Shown one piece after another: positions 35,366-43,118 of a DNA stretch of 64,000 nt (the stretch's first letter is position 1; each line of letters starts with the position of its first letter). The stretch comes from Permianibacter sp046297695 (lineage in GTDB: Bacteria; Pseudomonadota; Gammaproteobacteria; Enterobacterales; Permianibacteraceae). Below the pieces are notes generated by a model, which saw nothing but the letters and a program-made list of their open reading frames with translations, made no database searches and was not told the DNA's origin. The translations under genes were made by a program, and so were the position numbers. The stretch lies in assembly GCA_046297695.1 (NCBI GenBank), contig JBKBHF010000018.1, positions 1-64,000 on the forward strand, in the 5' to 3' direction.

Positions 35366-35932
35366 ATGCGGGTACTGGTGATCGCCGACAGCAATGACCG
35401 TATTGATCCGGCGGTGACGGCCTTGCGGCAGGCCGGCATTGAGTCAGTGCAAGAAATGGAAGGTGCCATCGGTCTGCTGCGCCGGGTTGCCGATTTTCAG
35501 CCGGATGTCATTCTGATCGACACCGCGTCGCCGTCGCGAGACGTGCTGGAATCGCTGTGCGTGGTCAACCAGCACGCGCCACGACCGATGCTGATGTTCA
35601 GCGCCGATGACAGCGACGACAGCATTGCCGCCGCGCTGGCAGCCGGCGTCACCGTTTATTCCGTTGAAGGCATCAGCGCCCAGCGGCTCGAACCGGTGCT
35701 GCGCATCGCGATGGCGCGGTTTCTTCAGGATCAACGGCAAACGGCACAGTACCAGCTGACGATGCAGCGGCAACAACAGCGGCAAACCATTGCTACCGTG
35801 AAAGGCATGTTGATGGCACGTGAGGACATGACCGAACAGCAGGCCTATCAATGGCTGCGCGAGCAAGCCATGCAACGTCGGCGGTCATTGGCGGAGCTGG
35901 CCAGCGAGCTGTTGCGACTATGGTCGCGTTGA
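35366..35932 (+). CDS. nasT: Nitrate-responsive antiterminator NasT (REC-ANTAR)
   Basis: 188-residue cytoplasmic regulator. Receiver-like domain (1-120) with LVIADSNDRIDPAV and an aspartate in DVILIDTASP but lacking the usual lysine motif; a linker helix; then a C-terminal ANTAR domain (about 130-188: QTIATVKGMLMAREDMTEQQAYQWLREQA). ANTAR domains bind paired RNA hairpins to prevent terminator formation; both nirB and nrtA leaders carry terminators. In known systems NasT is held by a nitrate sensor, NasS. No separate nasS is seen in the window. Confidence 0.92.
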   Translation: MRVLVIADSNDRIDPAVTALRQAGIESVQEMEGAIGLLRRVADFQPDVILIDTASPSRDVLESLCVVNQHAPRPMLMFSADDSDDSIAAALAAGVTVYSVEGISAQRLEPVLRIAMARFLQDQRQTAQYQLTMQRQQQRQTIATVKGMLMAREDMTEQQAYQWLREQAMQRRRSLAELASELLRLWSR

Positions 35933-36067
35933 TCGACCCGGCACGCCAGCATTTGGGGCGGCAACTTGGTGCAATGCGCATCAGCCTGGTGCGTGGGGAT
36001 CTCAATACCACCAAACAGTGAAGCAAAAACACGCAACAAAGGCGCGCTTACAGGCATGAAGCAACAC

Positions 36068-36083
36068 TGGCACAAGCTTTGCT
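36068..36083 (+). promoter_or_regulatory. Sigma-54 promoter for nrtABC
   Basis: TGGCACAAGCTTTGCT is a near-perfect -24/-12 element (TGGCAC-N5-TTGC, GG-N10-GC). The start would be near 36094, giving a leader of about 160 bases that contains the terminator at 36177-36230. Two TGGTGC half-sites 20 bases apart at 35967 and 35987 could be weak NtrC sites. Confidence 0.75.
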
Positions 36084-36176
36084 GAAACATTGGTGACAGG
36101 TATCACGATACCCCGCAGTCGATGCGATGCTACATGCCGCATGACGCGTGCCACCACGCACATCACGATTCAGGAC

Positions 36177-36230
36177 AACGGCGTCCGACGCTTCGCAATC
36201 CGCGGGGTATCGGCCGCCGTTTTTGTTTTT
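36177..36230 (+). terminator. nrtA leader terminator (NasT-type)
   Basis: AACGGCG (36177-36183) pairs with CGCCGTT (36215-36221), followed by TTTTTGTTTTT. The sequence ACAACGGCGTCC and the tail GCCGTTTTTGTTTT are the same as in the nirB leader, so the two leaders share one architecture and presumably one regulator, NasT. The nrtA ATG is 26 bases downstream. I could not identify a convincing A1/G4 hexaloop pair upstream in this copy. Confidence 0.75.
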
Positions 36231-36255
36231 GGTGAAAGATTTTTGGAGACCGACC

Positions 36256-37557
36256 ATGGCCGACACCGTGTCACCCGACCCCCGGCAGCCAACCGCGATG
36301 GCAGAACCTTTCGATCACTCACGCCGCCGGTTCGGCAAATCGCTGGCGACCGTGGCCGGTGCGCTTGCGGTCGGTGGCGCCGCAACCACGCCGCGAGTGT
36401 GGGCCGCCGGTAGCGACAAGCCGGAGAAAACCCGGTTACAGATCGGATTCATACCGCTGACGGACTGCGCCTCGGTCGTGGTCGCCGCGGCGATGGGCTT
36501 CGACAAAAAATATGGCATCGAGATCGTGCCAAGCAAGGAAGCCTCATGGGCCGCGGTGCGCGACAAGCTGATCAATGGCGAACTGGATGCCGCGCATGTG
36601 CTGTATGGCCTTGTATACGGCGTTCATCTCGGCGTCGGCGGGCCGAAAAAGGACATGGCGGTTCTGATGAGCCTGAATCACAACGGCCAGGCCATCACCC
36701 TGGCCAACACGCTGCATCAGCGCGGTGTGCGCGATGGTGCCAGCCTGGCCAAACACATCAAAAGCAATCCGCGCGAGTACACCTTCGCGCAGACGTTTCC
36801 GACTGGCACCCATGCGATGTGGCTGTACTACTACCTTGCCAGCATCGGCGTGCATCCGTTCAACGATGTCAAAACCATAGTCGTGCCGCCGCCGCAGATG
36901 GTGGCCAACATGCGGGTCGGCAACATGGATGGCTTCTGCGTCGGCGAACCGTGGAATGCCCGCGCCATCTTCGACAAGATTGGTTTCACGGTCACCACCT
37001 CGCAGGCGATCTGGCCGGATCATCCGGAGAAAGTGCTCGGCACCACGGCGGCGTTTGTCCAGCAATACCCAAACAGTGCGCGCGCGCTGACCGCAGCGCT
37101 GCTCGATGCCTCACGCTTTCTCGACGAGCCGCGCAACCGCGCCACGGTAGCCAAACTGATCGCCGGCAAAGCCTACGTCAATGCCCCGGTCGAGGTGATC
37201 GAAGGCCGCTTTCTCGGCCAGTACGACGATGGTATCGGTGGTCGCTGGCAGGATCGCCAGCACATGAAGTTTTTTGCCGACGGCGCGGTCACCTTTCCGT
37301 ATCTGTCCGATGGCATGTGGTTCCTGACCCAGTTGCGCCGTTGGGGTCTGCTAAAGGCCGAACCGGATTATCTGGCCGTCGCCAGCCAGATCAACCAGCT
37401 CGCGCTGTACAAACAAGCTGCCACCGCCGCCAAGGTTGCACTACCGACCGATACTCTGCGCCGCAGCACCTTGCTCGACGGCAAGATCTGGGATGGCAAG
37501 GAGCCGGCCCGTTACGCTGCCAGTTTTGATCTGGCCGCCACCGGAGTAACGGCATGA
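36256..37557 (+). CDS. nrtA: Nitrate ABC transporter substrate-binding protein
   Basis: 433-residue periplasmic nitrate/nitrite-binding protein. The ATG at 36256 follows GGAG. An N-terminal twin-arginine signal (HSRRRFGKSLATVAGALAVGG) indicates Tat export, as in other NrtA proteins. The binding domain carries LQIGFIPLTDCASVVVAAAMGF, VLYGLVYGVHLG, TFPTGTHAMWLYYYLASIG and GFCVGEPWNARAI. NasS sensors are close relatives but lack the signal peptide, so this is the transporter component. nrtB overlaps the stop by ATGA. Confidence 0.93.
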   Translation: MADTVSPDPRQPTAMAEPFDHSRRRFGKSLATVAGALAVGGAATTPRVWAAGSDKPEKTRLQIGFIPLTDCASVVVAAAMGFDKKYGIEIVPSKEASWAAVRDKLINGELDAAHVLYGLVYGVHLGVGGPKKDMAVLMSLNHNGQAITLANTLHQRGVRDGASLAKHIKSNPREYTFAQTFPTGTHAMWLYYYLASIGVHPFNDVKTIVVPPPQMVANMRVGNMDGFCVGEPWNARAIFDKIGFTVTTSQAIWPDHPEKVLGTTAAFVQQYPNSARALTAALLDASRFLDEPRNRATVAKLIAGKAYVNAPVEVIEGRFLGQYDDGIGGRWQDRQHMKFFADGAVTFPYLSDGMWFLTQLRRWGLLKAEPDYLAVASQINQLALYKQAATAAKVALPTDTLRRSTLLDGKIWDGKEPARYAASFDLAATGVTA

Positions 37558-38504
37558 ACACGACGCGACATCTGTCCGCAGTGCCCGATCGCGCCAGCGC
37601 CGCGATGATCAGCCCTTCGCCTCACGACCGTGCGCAGCAACGGCTGGCCGAGCGCCAGCGTGAAATTGCCGAGCGCGCCCAGCTGCTCGCCAAACATGAA
37701 GCAGCGTTTGCGGCCCGCGCCCAGGCCAATCAGGAACACTTGCGCCGACTCGTCCGTGCGCTGTTGCCGCCGGTGCTCGGTATCGCGTTGTTATTGGCGT
37801 TGTGGTCATGGCTGGCGCTGCTGCGCCCGGAGCTGCCCGGCCCCGAACAAACCTGGCAGGCCGCACGAGCGCTGTTTGCCGATCCGTTTTACGACAACGG
37901 CCCGAATGATCAAGGCATCGGCTGGAATATTGCGCACTCGCTGGCGCGGGTCGGCATGGGGTTTGGGCTGGCGGCGGTCATCGGCATTCCGCTCGGTTTT
38001 CTGATTGGCCGCTTCGCTTTTGTCAGCGGCATGTTGGCGCCCATTGTCAGCCTGTTGCGACCGGTATCACCGCTGGCGTGGTTGCCGATCGGCCTGTTGG
38101 TGTTCCAGAAAGCCGATCCCGCTTCCATCTGGGTGATCTTCATTTCCAGCCTGTGGCCGATTTTGCTCAACACCGCGCAAGGCGTGCGCAGCGTGCCGCA
38201 GGATTATCTGAACGTGGCGCGGGTGCTGAACCTGAGCGAATGGAAAGTGTTCACCCGGATTTTGTTTCCGGCCGTGCTACCGCATCTGCTGACCGGTATC
38301 CGTTTGTCCATCGGCGTCGCCTGGCTGGTGATCGTTGCCGCGGAAATGCTGACCGGTGGCATCGGGCTCGGCTTCTGGGTCTGGGACGAATGGAACAACC
38401 TGAACGTTGCCCACATCATCATCGCGATCTTCATCGTCGGCCTGGTTGGCTTGGCGCTGGAGCAAAGCCTGGTGCTACTGGCGCGGCGTTTTCAGTATCA
38501 GTGA
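37554..38504 (+). CDS. nrtB: Nitrate ABC transporter permease
   Basis: 316-residue inner-membrane permease. An N-terminal cytoplasmic stretch of about 65 residues, predicted helical and Gln/Ala/Arg-rich, precedes about six membrane segments. The EAA-type cytoplasmic loop is visible (VPQDYLNVARVLNLSEW, then RILFPAVLPHLLTGIRLSIG). Translationally coupled to nrtA by an ATGA overlap. Its partners are NrtA and the ATPase downstream. Confidence 0.92.
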   Translation: MNTTRHLSAVPDRASAAMISPSPHDRAQQRLAERQREIAERAQLLAKHEAAFAARAQANQEHLRRLVRALLPPVLGIALLLALWSWLALLRPELPGPEQTWQAARALFADPFYDNGPNDQGIGWNIAHSLARVGMGFGLAAVIGIPLGFLIGRFAFVSGMLAPIVSLLRPVSPLAWLPIGLLVFQKADPASIWVIFISSLWPILLNTAQGVRSVPQDYLNVARVLNLSEWKVFTRILFPAVLPHLLTGIRLSIGVAWLVIVAAEMLTGGIGLGFWVWDEWNNLNVAHIIIAIFIVGLVGLALEQSLVLLARRFQYQ

Positions 38505-38540
38505 AGCGAAACCCGTTACAAACGCATCGGTGAGACCGTC

Positions 38541-39356
38541 ATGACTCCAGCCAGCCCCAACCGTAATCGCTTTGTCAGTGTCGAGCAGGTCGACATGATT
38601 TTCAGTGGCCGTCACGGCCGCTTCCACGCCCTGGCCGATGTCTCGTTGACGATCAGCAAAGGTGAATTCGTCAGCTTGATTGGCCATTCCGGTTGCGGCA
38701 AATCGACCTTGTTGAATCTGCTCGCCGGCTTGCAGCTGCCGAGTCGCGGCGTGGTGATTTGCAACAACCGGGAAGTGGCCGGGCCGCGACCGGAACGGGC
38801 CGTGGTGTTCCAGCATCATTCGCTGCTGCCCTGGCTCAGTTGCTTCGACAACGTTCACCTGGCCGTGGAGCGGGTGTTCGGTGCGCGCGAAAACAAAGCG
38901 CAGCTGCGCGAGCGCACCAACCGTGCGCTGGCACTGGTCGGCCTGACCGCTGCCGCCAGCAAGCTGCCGCAGGAAATTTCCGGTGGCATGAAGCAGCGCG
39001 TCGGCATTGCCCGCGCACTGGCGATGGCGCCGCAAGTACTGCTGATGGATGAACCGTTCGGTGCGCTCGATGCGCTGACCCGCGCGCATTTGCAGGATGA
39101 GTTGCTGGACATTGTCGCTCGCACCGGCACCACCGTGGTGATGGTGACCCACGATGTCGATGAAGCGATTCTGTTGTCGGACCGCGTGGTCATGATGACC
39201 AACGGCCCGGCCGCGACCATTGGCGAAATACTGTCGGTGCCGCTGCCGCGACCACGCGACCGTCTGGCATTGGCACAGTCGCCGCTGTATCACCAGCTAC
39301 GGGCGCAGCTGCTGGCCTTTCTGTATCAGAAACATCGCCAGCACGAGGTCGCCTGA
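38541..39356 (+). CDS. Nitrate ABC transporter ATP-binding protein
   Basis: 271-residue ABC ATPase powering nitrate uptake. Walker A GHSGCGKSTL, Q-loop VVFQHHSLLPWL, signature ISGGMKQRVGIARAL, Walker B LLMDEPFGALD and H-loop VTHDVDEA are all intact. It corresponds to the NrtD type (single ATPase without the fused NrtA-like domain of cyanobacterial NrtC). Starts 36 bases after nrtB and ends the operon. Confidence 0.93.
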   Translation: MTPASPNRNRFVSVEQVDMIFSGRHGRFHALADVSLTISKGEFVSLIGHSGCGKSTLLNLLAGLQLPSRGVVICNNREVAGPRPERAVVFQHHSLLPWLSCFDNVHLAVERVFGARENKAQLRERTNRALALVGLTAAASKLPQEISGGMKQRVGIARALAMAPQVLLMDEPFGALDALTRAHLQDELLDIVARTGTTVVMVTHDVDEAILLSDRVVMMTNGPAATIGEILSVPLPRPRDRLALAQSPLYHQLRAQLLAFLYQKHRQHEVA

Positions 39357-39380
39357 GCACTGACTGCTGTTGGCGTTGCG

Positions 39381-39620
39381 TCAAGCGATCGCGGGCAGTT
39401 GTTCCGCCGCGTTCGCTGCACGGGCACGGCGATATTCACTCAACCAGGCCGGCACCAGGGCCGGTGCCATCGCTTTGGCGTAAACACAACCTTGCACGGA
39501 ATCGGCGCCGTGGCGGCGCCTGGCAGCCGAATCGACCGTCCCGCCTTCGTGCCCAAGGCTCGTCCGACCCTCGGGCGAAACGTTCCCCGGCCGATGCAGG
39601 CCAGGGCCGACGAACCATAT
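39381..39620 (-). pseudogene. EAL-domain C-terminal remnant
   Basis: In the 415-base gap between nrtC/D and the next gene, a minus-strand frame ending with TGA at 39381-39383 reads RRHGADSVQGCVYAKAM and then PALVPAWLSEYRRAR. GADxVQGxxxAKxM followed by a WL-containing helix is the usual end of an EAL phosphodiesterase domain. Upstream in frame the EAL-like sequence is lost (a GRTSLGHEGGTVDSA stretch has only weak resemblance) and no start is found. It therefore looks like a decayed fragment. The call rests on about 35 residues. Confidence 0.4.
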
Positions 39621-39771
39621 AGCAACGCTGGGCTCAGATCATCTGACTGGCGTCTCGCCCGAACTGATCTAAGCTCAACGATGCTGGCCGGATTTTCGGG
39701 ACGCGCGTGCTGCATCGCACAAGCAACCTGACCGACTCAGCCGCGCTGACAAGGGGGCTTGAGGTTCGAGC

Positions 39772-40911
39772 ATGAGCACCGAAATGGACGACATCTTCTT
39801 CACCGATCTGCCAGCCGCTGGCGCGAGCAAGCACCAAACCAGCCAACCCGAGCGACTGGTGGGTTATGCCGGCGAACTGCCGGCGACCATGCGCAGCGCG
39901 CTGCTGACAGCGTTTGCCGACGCGCAACTGGAGCTGCGTGACGAGATCTCCGCCGAGACCCGGTTCGCGCTCTTGCCCGGCACGGCCGAGCGCCCGTTTC
40001 ATTGGCCGAGCGATCACCAGGGCGGACCGGCGCTGTATTTCCAGCCGGGCGAAGAATGCCCGCCCGCCAGCGCCGATCTGACCATCAACTTTCTGGAGAG
40101 CACCAGCGGTGCCGCCATCGCCCAGCGCATCCGGCAAACCGTCGCCGGCTTCGAACAATTGCGCCGCCTGCAACAACAGGTCACCGACTCCACCCAGGTC
40201 GCCCTGCATGCGATGAGCCTGAATGCCGAGCTGGGCCGCATTCTGGAGTTCGTCGAGAAGAGTTATGAATGCACGGATGAAGCCGCAGTAGCGCAGGCGG
40301 CGCTGCACTGTTTGAACAGCATGCAGATGGACTGCGTGCTCCGTTTTGTCAGCACCGGCAGCAATCATCATTACAGCAACGGCGCCGAGCCCAGCGCGGC
40401 CGAGCAGCAATTGCTCACCGACAGCCGGGGCCGTGGCCGCATCGTCGACGACGGCGCGGTGAGTCTGTTTCACTATCCGCGGGTGTCCGCGTTGATCCGC
40501 AACATGCCGCTGAACGATCTCCAGCGTTACGGCGTGCTAAAGGATCATCTGTGCCTGCTGTTCAATGGTCTGGAAGCGCGCGCAGCCGCGCTGCACACCG
40601 AGCAGCTGGCCAACAAGCGTGCCCACCGCAGCCTGATGACCGCAAAAGTCATTCACGGCATTCTCGCCGACATGGACGAATACAAACGCGCCTTCACCCA
40701 GCGCAGCAGCGAAATTCTGGAAAACCTGCTGCTGGATCTGCGCACCGCGCTGGCCGAGCTGGCTCTGAATGAAGCCGAGGAAGACCAATTACAGACCTTG
40801 GTGGAAACCGCCAACACCGCTTTTGCCGAACTGTTCGCCGAAGCAGAACAGCGCGACAAGGTATTCAACGAAATCCTCGGCAAGCTGACCGTACTGCTGC
40901 AAGCCGAATGA
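39772..40911 (+). CDS. Signalling-associated protein of unknown function
   Basis: 379-residue soluble protein. The N-terminal 110 residues are acidic and unfamiliar. From about residue 130 there is a stretch (STQVALHAMSLNAELGRILEFV, then CTDEAAVAQAALHCLNSMQMDCVLRF) that resembles the region following the receiver domain in some uncharacterised response regulators of pseudomonads (from memory), where a GAF-like fold is expected. The C-terminal 120 residues are predicted coiled coil (Gln/Glu/Ala/Leu-rich). It has no receiver aspartate of its own. A role in c-di-GMP or chemotaxis signalling is a guess from context. Confidence 0.75.
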   Translation: MSTEMDDIFFTDLPAAGASKHQTSQPERLVGYAGELPATMRSALLTAFADAQLELRDEISAETRFALLPGTAERPFHWPSDHQGGPALYFQPGEECPPASADLTINFLESTSGAAIAQRIRQTVAGFEQLRRLQQQVTDSTQVALHAMSLNAELGRILEFVEKSYECTDEAAVAQAALHCLNSMQMDCVLRFVSTGSNHHYSNGAEPSAAEQQLLTDSRGRGRIVDDGAVSLFHYPRVSALIRNMPLNDLQRYGVLKDHLCLLFNGLEARAAALHTEQLANKRAHRSLMTAKVIHGILADMDEYKRAFTQRSSEILENLLLDLRTALAELALNEAEEDQLQTLVETANTAFAELFAEAEQRDKVFNEILGKLTVLLQAE

Positions 40912-41050
40912 GTTCGGCATCGTCCCGACGCGTTCGGGTCTACTGCCGACCAGATCGTTCTCACGCCGGGAACCGGCGGCAGCCCATCCGAACGCCAGCG
41001 CTAAGCGGAAGCACAACCGGCCGGTCAAGCAAGGGACGGTGACGTTTCGA

Positions 41051-42034
41051 TTACTGCGGCCGCAGCGTCACGCCAATGGCGATGCGATTTTCAGCGTTGT
41101 TGTAATCGATCAGGCTTTCGCCGTAACCGCTGAACAGGTAGACATACCAGCTGGTTTGTTCGGAGCCGGTCGGAAAACTCCAACTGAGCTCGATGGCGCC
41201 TTTGCCGGTTTCGAGGTTGCCACGCACCATGCCGTTGAACAGGTGCCGACAGACATTGCCGTCGAGGCAACGCCGGTAGCGCAGCTCGGCGTCACCGTAG
41301 TAGTCATCGATATCGGGGTTGTCGTCGCCTTCGGCTTCGAGCGGATCGTCTTTCTTCTTTTCCGGCAGCCGGTACCAGGCTTTCAGCCAGATCACGTCGT
41401 CATCGCCTTCATGAAACATGGCGCCGTAGACTTTGTTCCAGCTGCGCGACTCCGGCACCCGCTTGCCATTGGATTCGTGCTCGATGCCGACATCGAATCC
41501 CCACTGGCGGGACAGCCAGTTGCCGGGCTGAAATCGTGCGAACAGTTCCGGGTTGTAATTGGTCTCGCGAAACGGCGCCGATTCTTCGCTGTCATAAGCC
41601 TGCCAGAACGAGCGCTGGGTGTAGCCGAAAAACAGCGGTCCGCGCAGGATGCGCGCCTTGAAACTCAGCTGGAACACCGTTTCGCTTTCGCGGCCGGTGA
41701 AGCGCTCGTTGTAGGTGAACGGCGCAATGAACATGTCCTTGTGAAACGACACACCGCTCTTGCTGTCGATGAATTGCAGCAGCGCGTGTCGCTGTGACTC
41801 GACAACATCATCCGCTGCCTCGACAGCGGTGGCGGCGTCGGCTGCCTCGATTGCCTCGGTAGCCGGCGGTTCACCGGTCGCTGGTTGCTCGGCATTTTCG
41901 GGTTCAGCCTGCACTGCCGCCAGGTTCAGGTCTGCTGTCGCCTGCCCGCGTTCCGGCGTTTGCGCCATCACCACCGACGCGGCACAGAGCAGCACCACCA
42001 CCAAAATGAGTGCTCGTCGCATACTGCTGTTCAT
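41051..42034 (-). CDS. pldA: Outer membrane phospholipase A
   Basis: 327-residue OMPLA. The ATG at 42034 has AGGA upstream and gives a signal peptide (RRALILVVVLLCAASVVMAQ). A low-complexity Glu/Ala-rich stretch (about 22-85) precedes the barrel. The catalytic His-Ser-Asn set is visible in IEHESNGKRVPESRSWNKVY, followed by beta strands (VIWLKAWYRLPE, ELRYRRC, GAIELSWSFP, WYVYLFSGYGESLIDYN). The C-terminal residue is glutamine after TLRP, not the usual phenylalanine. In known cases OMPLA removes mislocalised phospholipid from the outer leaflet. Last gene of a minus-strand run after epmA. Confidence 0.92.
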   Translation of the reverse strand: MNSSMRRALILVVVLLCAASVVMAQTPERGQATADLNLAAVQAEPENAEQPATGEPPATEAIEAADAATAVEAADDVVESQRHALLQFIDSKSGVSFHKDMFIAPFTYNERFTGRESETVFQLSFKARILRGPLFFGYTQRSFWQAYDSEESAPFRETNYNPELFARFQPGNWLSRQWGFDVGIEHESNGKRVPESRSWNKVYGAMFHEGDDDVIWLKAWYRLPEKKKDDPLEAEGDDNPDIDDYYGDAELRYRRCLDGNVCRHLFNGMVRGNLETGKGAIELSWSFPTGSEQTSWYVYLFSGYGESLIDYNNAENRIAIGVTLRPQ

Positions 42035-42108
42035 GTTGTTGTTCCTGCTTTTTATTGATTGTGGCCGCTCCGGCGCGAACGTCCGCAGCAGGTGCAAATG
42101 CGCGGCAC

Positions 42109-43083
42109 TCAAGCACGCCGAATCGGAAAGCTGATCACCTCGTCGATATGCGTAGCGCCGAGTGCAAGCATGACCAAGCGATCGACGCCGAGCGCCACGC
42201 CGGCGCAATCCGGCAAGCCTGCTGCCAGCGCCTGCAGCAAGGCTTCATCGATGACCCCTGCCGGCAAGCCACGGGCAACGCGGGCGGCGTTGTCGGCGGT
42301 GAAGCGCCGCCGCTGCTCGTCGGCATCGGCGAGTTCATGAAAACCGTTGGCGAGCTCGATGCCGTTGACATAGACCTCGAACCGGGAAGCCACCGCCGGC
42401 GTTTCCGCCCGGATGCGGGCCAGCGCGGCCTGCGTCGCTGGAAAATCGAACACAAAACAAGGCCGCTCGCCACCGAGCTGAGGCTCGATGCACACGGAGA
42501 ACAACAGCTGCAGCATGGCATCGCGGTCAAGCTCGCTACCGGTGTAGTGGGCGCGCGTGCGGCACAGCTGCACCAGCTCGGCATCGCTCACCGTGTGCGG
42601 ATCAATGGCAAGACTTTGTTGAAACGCCGCCCCATACGACAGGCGCTCGCCCGCCGCGCAGCCCAGCACCTGCTGCAGCAGCGCATCGACCTCGGCCATC
42701 AGCTGATGATGATCGAAACCGAGCCGGTACCATTCCAGCATGGTGAATTCCGGATTGTGGTAGCGCCCGGATTCGTCATCACGAAACACTTTGCAGATTT
42801 GGTAAATGTCACCGTAGCCCGCGCACAGCAGCCGCTTCATCGGAAACTCGGGGGAGGTGTGCAGAAACAGCCGGCGACCGGCCGCACCAGTGCCCGGTTC
42901 GCGCCAGCGCGTTTCCAGAAAGCCCAGCTGCAGATCGGTGATGCTGGCGGCCGACAGCACCGGCGTTTCCACTTCGAGCACCTGACGCTCGGCAAAGAAC
43001 TGGCGGATGCTGGCGAGTACGGCGGCGCGGCGACGGAGCTGCATCAGACTGGCAGCAGGCTGCCAGGAAAGCGGCGTGGTCAT
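42109..43083 (-). CDS. epmA: EF-P-(R)-beta-lysine ligase EpmA
   Basis: 324-residue class II lysyl-tRNA-synthetase-like enzyme (E. coli EpmA is 325) that attaches beta-lysine to Lys34 of EF-P. The ATG at 43083 gives MTTPLSWQPAASLMQLRRRA. Family motifs: VLEVETPVLSAASITD, FLHTSPEFPMKRLL, FRDDESGRYHNPEFTMLEW and, at the C-terminus, GVALGVDRLVMLALG. The anticodon-binding domain of LysRS is absent, as expected. Its substrate efp and the mutase epmB are at 50142-51850 in this window. Confidence 0.94.
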   Translation of the reverse strand: MTTPLSWQPAASLMQLRRRAAVLASIRQFFAERQVLEVETPVLSAASITDLQLGFLETRWREPGTGAAGRRLFLHTSPEFPMKRLLCAGYGDIYQICKVFRDDESGRYHNPEFTMLEWYRLGFDHHQLMAEVDALLQQVLGCAAGERLSYGAAFQQSLAIDPHTVSDAELVQLCRTRAHYTGSELDRDAMLQLLFSVCIEPQLGGERPCFVFDFPATQAALARIRAETPAVASRFEVYVNGIELANGFHELADADEQRRRFTADNAARVARGLPAGVIDEALLQALAAGLPDCAGVALGVDRLVMLALGATHIDEVISFPIRRA

Positions 43084-43118
43084 GGTGGCAACAAATGGCT
43101 GACGACGAAGGTTGGCGA

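Noticed and set aside
35961..35993. NtrC site from two TGGTGC half-sites
   Set aside because: They are direct, not inverted, repeats with 20-base spacing; mentioned only as possible weak sites.
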